From Betaproteobacteria bacterium (GTDB lineage Bacteria; Pseudomonadota; Gammaproteobacteria; Burkholderiales; Usitatibacteraceae), in the NCBI GenBank assembly GCA_016720925.1, contig JADKJR010000024.1, positions 1 to 64,000 on the forward strand: a stretch of DNA of 64,000 nt. The letters run 5' to 3'. Position 1 is the first letter of the stretch, and each line of letters begins with the position of its first letter. Both the position numbers and the translations under genes were made by a program. Below are positions 9,254 to 16,676 of the stretch, in pieces. The notes under the pieces were generated by a model. It had not been told where the DNA came from and did no database searches. It saw nothing but the letters and a program-made list of their open reading frames with translations.

Positions 9254-10114
9254 TCAACCGGTGCGCTTTTGCTTGACGTGAGTTTCCAGTTCGGCGAACG
9301 TGGGCCGCTCGGTCGAGTACAGCACCTTGCGGCCAAATTCCACCGCCACCTGCGGCGCGTAACCCTGCAGGCACGCCAGCAGGGTAACCTTCACACACTG
9401 CAGTTCCTTGGTGGCTTCTTCAAGCTTTTGCTGGATCAGTCCGCTCAGTGGGCCGACAAATCCGTAGGCGAACAGGATGCCGATGAAGGTACCCACGAGA
9501 GCCGCGCCGATCTTTCCGCCGAGTATCGCCGGTGGCTCACCTACCGATCCCATTACATTCACCACGCCCATCACCGCCGCCACGATACCGAATGCGGGCA
9601 GGCCGTCCGCCACTTTCTGGATAGCCTGGGCGGGAACGTCGCCCTCATGGTGATGGGTATCGATTTCCTGATCCATCAGCGTTTCGATCTCCAGCGGATT
9701 CAGGTTTCCGGACACCATCAGGCGCAGGTAGTCGGTAATGAATTCGATCAGATGGTGATCGGCACTGACTTCAGGATGCTTGCTGAATACGGGGCTCTGG
9801 TCCGGCGCTTCCAGATCGCGCTCGATGGCCATCATGCCTTCCTTGCGAATCTTGGTGAGAATGTCGTAGAGCAGCGCCATTAACGCCATGTAGCGTTCAC
9901 GGGTGTACTTGGAGCCCTTCAACAGCGGCGCCAGCGAACGCAGGGATGCCTTCAGGGTCTTCATGTTGTTGCCAACCACGAAAGCGCCGATCGCACCGCC
10001 GCAGATGATCACCAGTTCAGCTGGCTGGACCAGCACGCCGAGTTTGCCGCCGTGCCATACAAAGCCGCCAAGCACCGAACCGATCACCACGATGTAGCCA
10101 ATAATGACGAGCAT
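9254..10114 (-). CDS. motA: MotA, stator proton-channel subunit
   Basis: 286 aa, the E. coli-like type. Four membrane segments are visible, the first at residues 1-22. The two conserved channel prolines lie in GLPAFGIVAAVMG and YGFVGPLSG. The charged cytoplasmic loop that contacts FliG (ILTKIRKEGMMAIERDLE) is present. A good ribosome site (GGAGA) precedes the ATG. A sigma-28-like promoter about 75 bp upstream suggests late-class expression separate from flhDC. Confidence 0.97.
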   Translation of the reverse strand: MLVIIGYIVVIGSVLGGFVWHGGKLGVLVQPAELVIICGGAIGAFVVGNNMKTLKASLRSLAPLLKGSKYTRERYMALMALLYDILTKIRKEGMMAIERDLEAPDQSPVFSKHPEVSADHHLIEFITDYLRLMVSGNLNPLEIETLMDQEIDTHHHEGDVPAQAIQKVADGLPAFGIVAAVMGVVNVMGSVGEPPAILGGKIGAALVGTFIGILFAYGFVGPLSGLIQQKLEEATKELQCVKVTLLACLQGYAPQVAVEFGRKVLYSTERPTFAELETHVKQKRTG

Positions 10115-10185
10115 TTATTGTGTCTCCAAGAAAACGCAACGCGTGGTCGCAAGAATGCGCAATGCGTTTTTGACTATTGGAGTTA

Positions 10186-10211
10186 TTGTCGGCTGCCTCG
10201 TGAAATCTTAA
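10186..10211 (-). promoter_or_regulatory. Candidate sigma-28 promoter for motAB-cheYZ
   Basis: Read on the minus strand, CTTAAGATTT is followed by GCCGACAA after about ten bases. The sigma-28 consensus is TAAAGTTT-N11-GCCGATAA, so the -10 matches at seven of eight positions and the -35 is weaker. It sits 70-100 bp upstream of motA in the 10115-10351 gap between flhC and motA. That gap also has GC-rich inverted repeats near 10248-10282 that could terminate or attenuate flhDC transcripts. Confidence 0.5.
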
Positions 10212-10351
10212 GCCGCGAACCGCGATCATCGCGGATTTTCATCGCCTGGCCGGAAACACTGCGCGCGTCAGCAGGTTTCCGGGACGAAAGGATCAAGAGG
10301 CCCCTCAAAGGCCGCTTGACTCAGTCCAGGGCGCAAGTCGCCGTGGCGTTG

Positions 10352-10882
10352 TCAGTGTAGAAGCGCGTTTGCGTGGGTCTTGCCCGCGCGGGAGGGCACG
10401 TTGCACAGGCCGCAGACGTAGTCGTCGGTCAGTTCGTTGGTATGGGTCACGAATTTGCCGCCGCAACAGGAGCAGGGCGTCAATTGCACCATGCCGGCAT
10501 CGACAAACTTGACCAGGCGCCATGCGCGAGTAATGGTCAGCACTGTTTCAATGCCCAATGCCTGGGTTTTCTCGACGTAAAGTTCATAGGCCTTGATGAC
10601 CGCGTCGATTTCGTCGATGGCCGTGGTCTTGTTGAGATATTCGTAGACATTCAGGAACAGCGATGAATGAATGTTCGGCTGCCAGGCCATGAACCAGTCG
10701 GTCGAAAACGGCAGCATGCCCTTTGACGGCGATTTTCCCTGCACCTCTTTATATAGCTTGAGCAGGCGCTCATAGGAAAGGCTGGTTTCGCTCTCAAGTA
10801 CCTGCAGGCGGGCGCCGAGCCTAATCAGGTGGACGGCGAGGTTGATGTCGCGGCTTTCGCCGACAATGCTTTTTGCGCGCAT
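10352..10882 (-). CDS. flhC: FlhC, flagellar master regulator subunit
   Basis: 176 aa. FlhC joins FlhD as FlhD4C2, which activates class II flagellar promoters. The family's zinc-binding cysteines are visible near the C-terminus (PCSCCGGKF and DDYVCGLC). The mid-region FMAWQPNIHSSLFLNVYEYL is also characteristic. It follows flhD by a single base, so the subunits are translationally coupled. Presence of flhDC rather than fleQ places regulation in the enteric/betaproteobacterial scheme. Confidence 0.97.
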   Translation of the reverse strand: MRAKSIVGESRDINLAVHLIRLGARLQVLESETSLSYERLLKLYKEVQGKSPSKGMLPFSTDWFMAWQPNIHSSLFLNVYEYLNKTTAIDEIDAVIKAYELYVEKTQALGIETVLTITRAWRLVKFVDAGMVQLTPCSCCGGKFVTHTNELTDDYVCGLCNVPSRAGKTHANALLH

Positions 10883-10883
10883 G

Positions 10884-11204
10884 TTAGATAGCCTCCGCCA
10901 TTTTGCCGGCCATCAGGATATTGGCGTGCAGGCCGTTGGTGTAGCCGACTTTCCCGTTGGTGGTGAGCAGATTCCACACCATTTCGTCATCAAAGCGAAA
11001 ACGGCACATCAGCATGTTGCCGGCGGCGATCTTCATGAGTTGACCAGGCGTGAGGTTGCCGATCAGATTGGCGATTTCCTCACTGAGTCCCAGGCGATAT
11101 AGCGCCTGCGGAAGATCGGCGCGAATCATGTGCTGCGCGAGCATCAGGTAGGACAGGTTTGCTTCGCGAATTTCTTCCAGCAATTGCTCGGGTTGGACGG
11201 TCAT
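10884..11204 (-). CDS. flhD: FlhD, flagellar master regulator subunit
   Basis: 106 aa, the normal length. The family pattern is clear: LLEEIREANLSYLMLAQHMI at the N-terminus, then ADLPQALYRLGLSEEIANLI and LTPGQLMKIA. It forms the DNA-binding activator with FlhC and is the first gene of the minus-strand motility block. The long upstream region (11205-11997) presumably carries its promoter and regulatory sites, but I cannot assign these with confidence. Confidence 0.97.
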   Translation of the reverse strand: MTVQPEQLLEEIREANLSYLMLAQHMIRADLPQALYRLGLSEEIANLIGNLTPGQLMKIAAGNMLMCRFRFDDEMVWNLLTTNGKVGYTNGLHANILMAGKMAEAI

Positions 11205-11850
11205 TTTTGGTGCCTCATTTTGTATTCAAGATTGCGCGATTGCTGCCGAAATACGTTTGTTGTTTTTGTGTTTGTTGCTTTTCTTCTTTATCGCCACCTT
11301 TGTTGAAACGGTTTGGCGATGAATGCATTGTGGGTTTTCGCTCGTCCGTGCTGAATCCGAATTCGCCCAAGAATTCCGTCAGGCTGGCGCCGCCACCTCT
11401 GTAGGGAATTGCCTTACATGACGCTTCCGCATCGTGACCATTGAGATAGACGCGACAAAAAAACAATGAGTTACGTGCGTGTTTCAGCCAGTGGGCAATC
11501 GCGGGCGCCGGGCACTTTTTCTGCATGGGTCAAATATGCGGGCCGTGTCCACAAGAAATTGATTCCGCACCCCTAAAGTTTCACCAGCATTCGCCCGATA
11601 AGGGACGTGCAGGGGATTCGGTGTGGTCTGGCGAAGTTCCGGCTAACCCAGTGTCATCGGGTCAGTTGCTCACGCAGTATGTCGCGGGCACAAACGTCAC
11701 GTCGTTGAAGGATCGGGGATGAGTTTTTGAGAAGGATGCAAATGAATATTCCCACCGCCAGAACACAATTGCCGACTGCCAGGGTATTTCGCCTGGTGAC
11801 ACGCACGCAGCGGCCGGCCGGGCAGACCACGATACTGTTCGCTTAGTCAC
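11205..11850. other. Long non-coding region upstream of flhDC
   Basis: About 790 bp separate flhD (minus) from fliD copy 1 (plus). I see no convincing gene; a 103-codon minus-strand frame at 11215-11526 lacks family features and a good ribosome site. A region this long before flhDC fits a multi-input promoter, but no specific operator is visible. A perfect REP-like palindrome lies at its far end. Confidence 0.4.
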
Positions 11851-11915
11851 CGTTCGCCCTGAGGTATCGAAGGGCTTCCGGCGCAAATGCCCTTCGATAC
11901 CTCAGGGCGAACGGT
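11851..11915. repeat. Perfect 26-bp inverted repeat (REP-like)
   Basis: The left arm ccgttcgccctgaggtatcg... (11851-11876) is exactly mirrored at 11890-11915 around the 13-nt spacer ttccggcgcaaat. The core GTTCGCCCTGAG...TCGAAGGGC resembles REP-type palindromes common in beta- and gammaproteobacterial genomes (general knowledge, not checked). It is unrelated in sequence to the seven-copy element. It lies 83 bp before fliD copy 1 and may end transcripts or stabilise mRNA. Confidence 0.9.
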
Positions 11916-11997
11916 ACAAATTTGACAAAGCGAACAGCATTGGGTCAGGCCATCGACCTGCCGGTGTGCGGGCCTGACGCCAAAACGGGAGACGATC

Positions 11998-13457
11998 ATG
12001 CCCTTAGCCGCCCTCGGAATTGGCAGCAACCTCGAAGTCAACGGCCTCGTTTCGCAATTGATGGCCATTGAGCGCCAGCCCCTGGCCGTGTCGCAACAGC
12101 GCGAGGCAAAGGTGCAAGCGCAGCTGTCAGCATACGGCCGGCTGCAGAGCCAGATCGCGTTGTTTGGCGATGCGGCGGCATCCCTTGGCAAACCGGGAAA
12201 GCTGACTGTATACAGTGCCGCCATTGCTGATGCCGAGGTTGCCAGCGCAAGTACCGGACATGTCGCCGCCGCCGGCAATTTCTCGCTTGAAGTGAAACGG
12301 TTGGCGACAGCCGAAAGACTTGCTTCCAGCACGTTTGCCAGTTCGAGCAGCCCGGTAGGCACCGGCCTGCTGACTATTTCGCTTGGCACCTATAGCGGCG
12401 CGACAAAAAATTCACGCCGCGCGCCGACAAGAGAGCGCTGACCGTCAACATCGAAGCCGGCAAGAATACTTTGGCAGGTGTACGTGACGCCATCAATGCC
12501 GCGCAAAACGATGCAAATGGTGCAAGTAGTGCAAGTGGTGCAAGCGGTGTTAGCGCGACCATCGACACCGACGGCGGTGGAGTACGCCTGATCATATCGA
12601 GCAACGGTACCGGTGCAGGGAACGCCATCAAGATCGATGCACCGGCAATCTCCGCGTTCAACTTTGATCCCGCCGCGGCGGGTACCCAGGCAGTCAGCCA
12701 ATTGCAGGCCGCGCAGGACGCCCTCGTCAGCATCAACAACCGGACCTTCGTCAGCGCTTCCAATCAAATTGCCGGGGCGATCGATGGCCTGACGCTGACG
12801 CTGACCACGGCCAAACCCGGGCAGCAAACGACTGTGACGGTGACGCAGGACAAGGAAGCCGCGATACAAGCGTTGCGTGAATTTGTCGCCAGCTACAACA
12901 CCCTGAGCACATTGGCGCGCAGTTACACCAAGTATGACGTTGCCACCAAGGTCAAAGGGGCGTTGCAGGGCGAGGCCACGGCAGTGTCGGTTATCAATGA
13001 ACTGCACACGACCATCGCCAGCGCCATTCCCTCCGCCGCCACCGCTGGCGGTTTTACGAACCTCGGTGATGTCGGCATCACGCTGCAGGCAGATGGCTCG
13101 CTCCAGCTCGACGAGACCGATCTGGCCGCTGCCATTGCCAATGAATCAGGCATTGCCAAACTGGCCCGGTTGTTTGCCGCGTCGGCGTCCAATCCGGATA
13201 CCTTCGTTTCGCGGATCAAGGCATTTGTCGACAAGACTCAGGGTACGAGCGGTCTGATTTCCACCACGACCGAAGGGTTGTCGACGACCATCAAGCGGCT
13301 CGACAAGGAGCAGCAAAGCATCAGCACGCGCCTGATCGGCGTGGAAGCGTACCTGCGGGAGCAGTTCAACGCAGTCGACGCCACACGCAGTGCGCAGAAC
13401 GCCGCGCCGGCATATCCGGCGAACGCGCAGTCGATCTGGAGCGGCGCGGGCAAATAG
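11998..13457 (+). CDS. fliD: FliD copy 1, filament cap (frameshifted)
   Basis: Filament cap protein that folds flagellin at the growing tip. The start MPLAALGIGSNLEVNGLVSQ and the pattern LVSQLMAIERQPL match FliD N-terminal domains. Frame 1 runs to 12441; the rest (VNIEAGKNTLAGVRDAINAAQ onward) is in another frame to 13457. The switch lies at an A6 run (12405-12410): one more A restores TKKFTPRADKRALTVN. Repaired length is about 486 aa, like the intact copy at 41.5 kb. No flagellin gene is adjacent, but fliS and fliT follow. Confidence 0.85.
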
Positions 13458-13567
13458 GTGGTTCACCGCAAGATTCTGTGAGGGAGAGGCCTTCAAGAAC
13501 CGGCGCATTGGCCGATAAAGAGAATATCTTCCCGCCAATCCCAGTTGCCCACTTCACGATCGAGAAT

Positions 13568-14024
13568 ATGAACGCCTTCGCCAGATTTGTCGCAAACACT
13601 TACGCCACCGTGGATGTAACGACGGGTGTGGCGTCGGCTTCACCGCATCAGCTCACGCTCATGCTCTATGATGCGGCGCTCAAGCATTACGGGCAAGGCG
13701 CAAATGCACATGGCGGCGGGACGCATTGCCGAAAAGGGCGCCGCCATCACCCGCGCAATCCGTATTGTCGAAGAAGGGCTCACGGGCCCGCTCGATCTTT
13801 CGCAGGGCGAGCTCGCGCAAAACCTGAAATCCCTCTATGACTACATCAATAGCTGCCTGCTGAAAGCCAACCTGCGCAATGATGCCGCGCTGTTGGCCGA
13901 GGCGCACACCTTGCTTGCCGGCATGCGCGAAACGTGGGCCGCGATCGCGCCAAGCGTGGGCGAGAAACCGGTGGCGATGCCACCGCCCGGCGCCATGTCC
14001 CAATATGGCAGCATCCCCGCGTAA
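13568..14024 (+). CDS. fliS: FliS, flagellin export chaperone (frameshifted)
   Basis: FliS binds the flagellin C-terminus and prevents early polymerisation. The ATG at 13568 gives MNAFARFVANTYATVDV and SPHQLTLMLYDAALKHY, typical of FliS. The remainder (AQMHMAAGRIAEKGAAITRA, LSLYDYINSCLLKANLRND-type end) lies one frame over. Removing one G from the GG at about 13697-13698 joins the halves into about 151 aa. It is the only fliS in the window, so the flagellin at 39.5 kb would depend on it. Confidence 0.85.
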
Positions 14025-14034
14025 GCGCACAACC

Positions 14035-14358
14035 ATGAATTCCATGTACCTGCTGGAGCGTTGCGAACACATTGCGAACTGCAGTGCATTGATGCTCACT
14101 GCGGCACGCGACAGCAACTGGCAGGAGGTTGCGCGGCTGAAAGAGCGCGCCAATGCCGCCATCAACGAAGTCCGCGTGCTCTCGGCAACCGTTGCGCTGA
14201 CTGCCGAGGAACGCCGGATCAAGCTGGCATCCATGCAGCGGATTCTTGTCAACGATGGCCAGATCCAGGAACTCTCGCAGCCGTGGTTGAGGCGCGTGGC
14301 CCGCTGGCTGCCTTCGGGCGGTTCGGCAAACGGTCTCTACGAAAGAATGCTGCGGTGA
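14035..14358 (+). CDS. fliT: FliT-like flagellar chaperone
   Basis: 107 aa, mainly helical, with MNSMYLLERCEHIANCSALM at the start and an Asn/Gln-rich ILVNDGQIQELSQPWL segment near the C-terminus, where FliT proteins carry the FliD-binding helices. In enterics FliT escorts FliD and restrains FlhDC. It follows fliS by 10 bp and its stop overlaps the next start (GTGA). A second, divergent FliT-like gene follows fliD copy 2 at 43.1 kb, so each fliD has its own partner. Confidence 0.8.
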   Translation: MNSMYLLERCEHIANCSALMLTAARDSNWQEVARLKERANAAINEVRVLSATVALTAEERRIKLASMQRILVNDGQIQELSQPWLRRVARWLPSGGSANGLYERMLR

Positions 14359-14672
14359 GCGCATCGATCAAAATGGGCACGCTTCTGCCGGTCGATCGTG
14401 TTGGCGGCATCGTGCCGGTTTCTCGCCGTGATCATCCGCAAATACCCGTTGCCAATGATGGCCCGCATCAACGTCATCCGCCCACAGGCAAGGGGCCGCG
14501 CGACGAAAGGCGCGAGGCGCCCCTCGAGCCAGAGTCGCGCGACGCGCCCGCCGCTGAGTCTGACATTGCCTCTGACACTACGCCTGACATTGCGCCAACG
14601 TCCCCCTTTGGCCGCGTGGTCAATACATTCGCGGGACCGCGCTATCCATCATCTTCCGCCTTAATGCTGTAG
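14355..14672 (+). CDS. Small proline/aspartate-rich protein of unknown function
   Basis: 105 aa from a GTG at 14355 that overlaps the fliT stop as GTGA. The sequence is hydrophilic and low in complexity: a basic start (KMGTLLPVDRVGG), a middle rich in Pro, Arg, His and Glu, a near-repeat AESDIASDTTPDIAPTS, and a C-terminus ending SSSALML. I see no domain. The coupling to fliT and the 10-bp gap to the YcgR gene suggest it is real and belongs to the fliDST operon. Function unknown. Confidence 0.55.
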   Translation: MSASIKMGTLLPVDRVGGIVPVSRRDHPQIPVANDGPHQRHPPTGKGPRDERREAPLEPESRDAPAAESDIASDTTPDIAPTSPFGRVVNTFAGPRYPSSSALML

Positions 14673-14682
14673 TGAGCACACC

Positions 14683-15483
14683 ATGACGACTACTCCCGCC
14701 CCGATCAAAAGTGATGACCTGCCGGCTGCGAATTGCACGCTCCCGGAGTTGTACGTCGACGAGCTTGAGCCCTACCAGGAGTACTCACGCATCGAGATAC
14801 TGGCCAATTTGCGCGTACTGATTGACCGGCACGTGCTGACCACCGTGTATTTCGATCAGGGGGCGAGTTTCATCATCACCCGAATCCTCGGATTTACGGC
14901 GGATTTCGAGGAGCTTATTTTCGACCTCTCGCCGGACGCCAAAACAAACGAAAAACTGCAGGAGTCCAGCGACCTGACAATGGTCGCGTTTTTCAACCAT
15001 ATCAAGGTGCAGTTCACCGTCAATCGCGCGGTCCTCACGCAATTTGAGAATGCGCCGGCATTGCGTGTCGGCCTGCCGCGATCACTATTGCGGCTGCAGC
15101 GGCGCACGGCGTTCCGCGCGCGCACGCTGGCGGCCAACAGCCCCGATGTGTTGCTGCCGCCGATTACCGATGCGCTCGGCACGCACGAAACAGGACGTCT
15201 CAGGGTTGCCGATATCAGCGCCACCGGATTCGCCTTTGTCGCGCCTGCCGAGAAGCCGGTCCTGACGGTAGGCATGCAACTCGCGGGGTGTGAACTGCAG
15301 TTGTATGACAACGAATCCTATGGAGTGGATATCGAGATTCGGCGCGTGTCGGTTTTCAAGGATGGATTTGGACGGGAAATGAGCCGGGTCGGCTGCCGCC
15401 TGCTACGAATTTCCGGCTCCGCCGAGATGGCGGTACAGCGTTATGTGAATCAGCTTGATGTGGCGGGGCGGAGTAATCACTGA
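14683..15483 (+). CDS. ycgR: YcgR-type flagellar brake, c-di-GMP-binding PilZ protein
   Basis: 266 aa. YcgR proteins bind c-di-GMP through a C-terminal PilZ domain and slow the motor by contacting MotA, FliM or FliG. The N-terminal YcgR domain spans about residues 30-135. The PilZ binding motif is complete: RLQRRTAFRAR (RxxxR type) near residue 140 and DISATGFAF (D/NxSxxG) near residue 178. It ends the fliD-S-T cluster. The EAL/HDOD and GGDEF genes later in the window make c-di-GMP control of this flagellum likely. Confidence 0.88.
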   Translation: MTTTPAPIKSDDLPAANCTLPELYVDELEPYQEYSRIEILANLRVLIDRHVLTTVYFDQGASFIITRILGFTADFEELIFDLSPDAKTNEKLQESSDLTMVAFFNHIKVQFTVNRAVLTQFENAPALRVGLPRSLLRLQRRTAFRARTLAANSPDVLLPPITDALGTHETGRLRVADISATGFAFVAPAEKPVLTVGMQLAGCELQLYDNESYGVDIEIRRVSVFKDGFGREMSRVGCRLLRISGSAEMAVQRYVNQLDVAGRSNH

Positions 15484-15554
15484 TCAAGGTAGCTGGAGTT
15501 GGCACGGCATCGGGTGTCAGGCACCAATAGCAAGCCTGCCCCGCGGATTGTACG

Positions 15555-15615
15555 AAACTCCAGTACTGGCGCGCCTTCCTGGCGAAAATACCGCCGAAAG
15601 CCGCGCCGGTGCTAG
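15555..15615. repeat. Palindromic intergenic element, copy 3
   Basis: The arms agtactggcgcg (15562-15573) and cgcgccggtgct (15602-15613) pair with one mismatch. The centre (ccttcctggcgaaaataccg) resembles copies 4 and 7. Its right edge overlaps the stop codon of the fliE remnant, just as copy 4 abuts the stop of intact fliE. So element and fliE end were duplicated as one segment. Confidence 0.7.
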
Positions 15616-15687
15616 ACCTGCATGTTCATCGTCTCGTTGTAAGCAGTCACCAGTTTGTTGCGCACCTGCACCACGGCCTCGAATGCC
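15612..15687 (-). pseudogene. 3' fragment of fliE (duplicated remnant)
   Basis: On the minus strand this encodes AFEAVVQVRNKLVTAYNETM, then NMQV and a TAG at 15612-15614. That is the C-terminus of FliE. Over 15616-15687 it matches 22926-22997 in the intact fliE at 64 of 72 positions by hand alignment. Homology stops at about 15688, where island sequence begins. The reading frame is still open and most differences are silent or mild, so it is either fairly recent or drifting slowly. It marks the left border of the RHS island. Confidence 0.85.
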
Positions 15688-15715
15688 CTTTAATTCGGTC
15701 TGGAACCTTGCGATG

Positions 15716-16102
15716 CTACATCGCTACGCCTGACCCCGATGCGCATGAACGCAAAAAATCGACGACTACATAATGCCCGCCCAATTGCGCGACATCTTGT
15801 GGTGTTTGCAAGAATTCGTTCCGAACATCACATCTCGCACCAGACTCAACTAGCAGCCGTACCGTGTCGATTTTTCCGCAAGCGGAAGCCCAGTGTAGAG
15901 GCGTATTTCCAAGATCTCCAGCTTGATTGATGTCTGCGTTATTACGAATGAAGGCAAACATGTGTTCGGCGTTGCCAGCCCTAGCCGCAACGTGGATGGG
16001 CGCATCCTCGTCAGTTCCCACTTGATTTGGGCTGACGAGTGCAGTGTCAGCAAACTGCAGCAACCCTTGATATTCAAGTAGCAGGTGTTTCAGGTCGCTC
16101 AT
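15716..16102 (-). CDS. Ankyrin-repeat protein, candidate immunity protein
   Basis: 128 aa from the ATG at 16102 (MSDLKHLLLEYQG); a start at 16132 is possible but has no better support. Two to three ankyrin repeats are visible: EDAPIHVAARAGNAEHMFAFI, GNTPLHWASACGKIDTVRLLV and a degenerate TPQDVAQLGGHYVVVDFL (each listed in part). Ankyrin proteins commonly serve as immunity proteins beside polymorphic toxins. It lies downstream of, and in line with, the RHS-tip gene. A remnant of an older toxin start ends 30 bp before it, so it may be an orphan antidote. Confidence 0.7.
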   Translation of the reverse strand: MSDLKHLLLEYQGLLQFADTALVSPNQVGTDEDAPIHVAARAGNAEHMFAFIRNNADINQAGDLGNTPLHWASACGKIDTVRLLVESGARCDVRNEFLQTPQDVAQLGGHYVVVDFLRSCASGSGVAM

Positions 16103-16131
16103 TTGAGCAATCCAGTACAGTCCTTGCAACA

Positions 16132-16176
16132 AGGGCGAGGGTCGCGATGAAACCGCATAGTCCGCGCACGGCGGTC
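16132..16176 (-). pseudogene. Remnant of a second DNRLRE gene 5' end
   Basis: These 45 bases match 18547-18591, the signal-peptide region of the DNRLRE-RHS gene, at 42 positions and in the same orientation. Read in frame they give TAVRGLCGFIATLALV, against TAVRGVSGFIATLALL in the intact gene. No DNRLRE domain follows. It looks like the stump of a former toxin gene whose body was deleted, leaving its start beside the ankyrin gene. The rest of the 16103-16382 gap shows no feature. Confidence 0.7.
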
Positions 16177-16382
16177 ATTACGATCAGGTATTCGGGCATT
16201 GGAAAAAAGTTTGTCTGCCGACATGCTCAATATCAGATGCGTTCCGAAGACGAGCTACTTGTATTCGTCCTACTATCATTGAGTTCCATTTCATAAGATA
16301 AACGGGTCAAAAGCCGCGATATGACTAACTGTGCTGGGAGATTTTGTTATCGCACTCTAATTGGTGATTGCCGTATTTTTCA

Positions 16383-16658
16383 TCACCTTTTTCTTCCTCC
16401 AAAGTGAAGTGCCAGCACAACAAAGGTCGCTAGTAATGTTGCCCAAAGAATGCTGTTCCCGATCATGAGAACCAGCAGGAAATCAGAATCACTACTGGGC
16501 TCAAGATAGACAAAAGGTATCGCTAGAATCTCCGCAGCCTGACGCCATGCATGTGTGTTCGGCTGCGGCTTGATCACGACTGATTTTGTGAAGCAAATCC
16601 AAGTCGCCAGAAAATGAATGAACAAAAACAGGCCAAACAATCGAACAAATCGTTTCAT
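16383..16658 (-). CDS. Small membrane protein, candidate RHS-tip immunity
   Basis: 91 aa from the ATG at 16658, with AAGGGG about ten bases upstream; a TTG three codons earlier is an alternative. Two membrane segments are clear: FVRLFGLFLFIHFLATWICF near the N-terminus and a longer C-terminal one (LMIGNSILWATLLATFVVLA). It ends HFGGRKR. I recognise no family. It lies 18 bp after the RHS-tip gene, the classic place for a cognate immunity gene, and shares the A+T-richer base use of the tip. Confidence 0.6.
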   Translation of the reverse strand: MKRFVRLFGLFLFIHFLATWICFTKSVVIKPQPNTHAWRQAAEILAIPFVYLEPSSDSDFLLVLMIGNSILWATLLATFVVLALHFGGRKR

Positions 16659-16676
16659 AGATGACAACCCCTTAGG

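Noticed and set aside
11215..11526. Minus-strand 103-codon frame upstream of flhD
   Set aside because: No ribosome site, no domain and unusual composition; better explained as part of the long flhDC upstream region.
12405..12410. Programmed frameshifting at the A6 run in fliD copy 1
   Set aside because: No stimulatory structure or internal ribosome site is evident, and similar homopolymer breaks occur in unrelated genes, so an error is the simpler reading.
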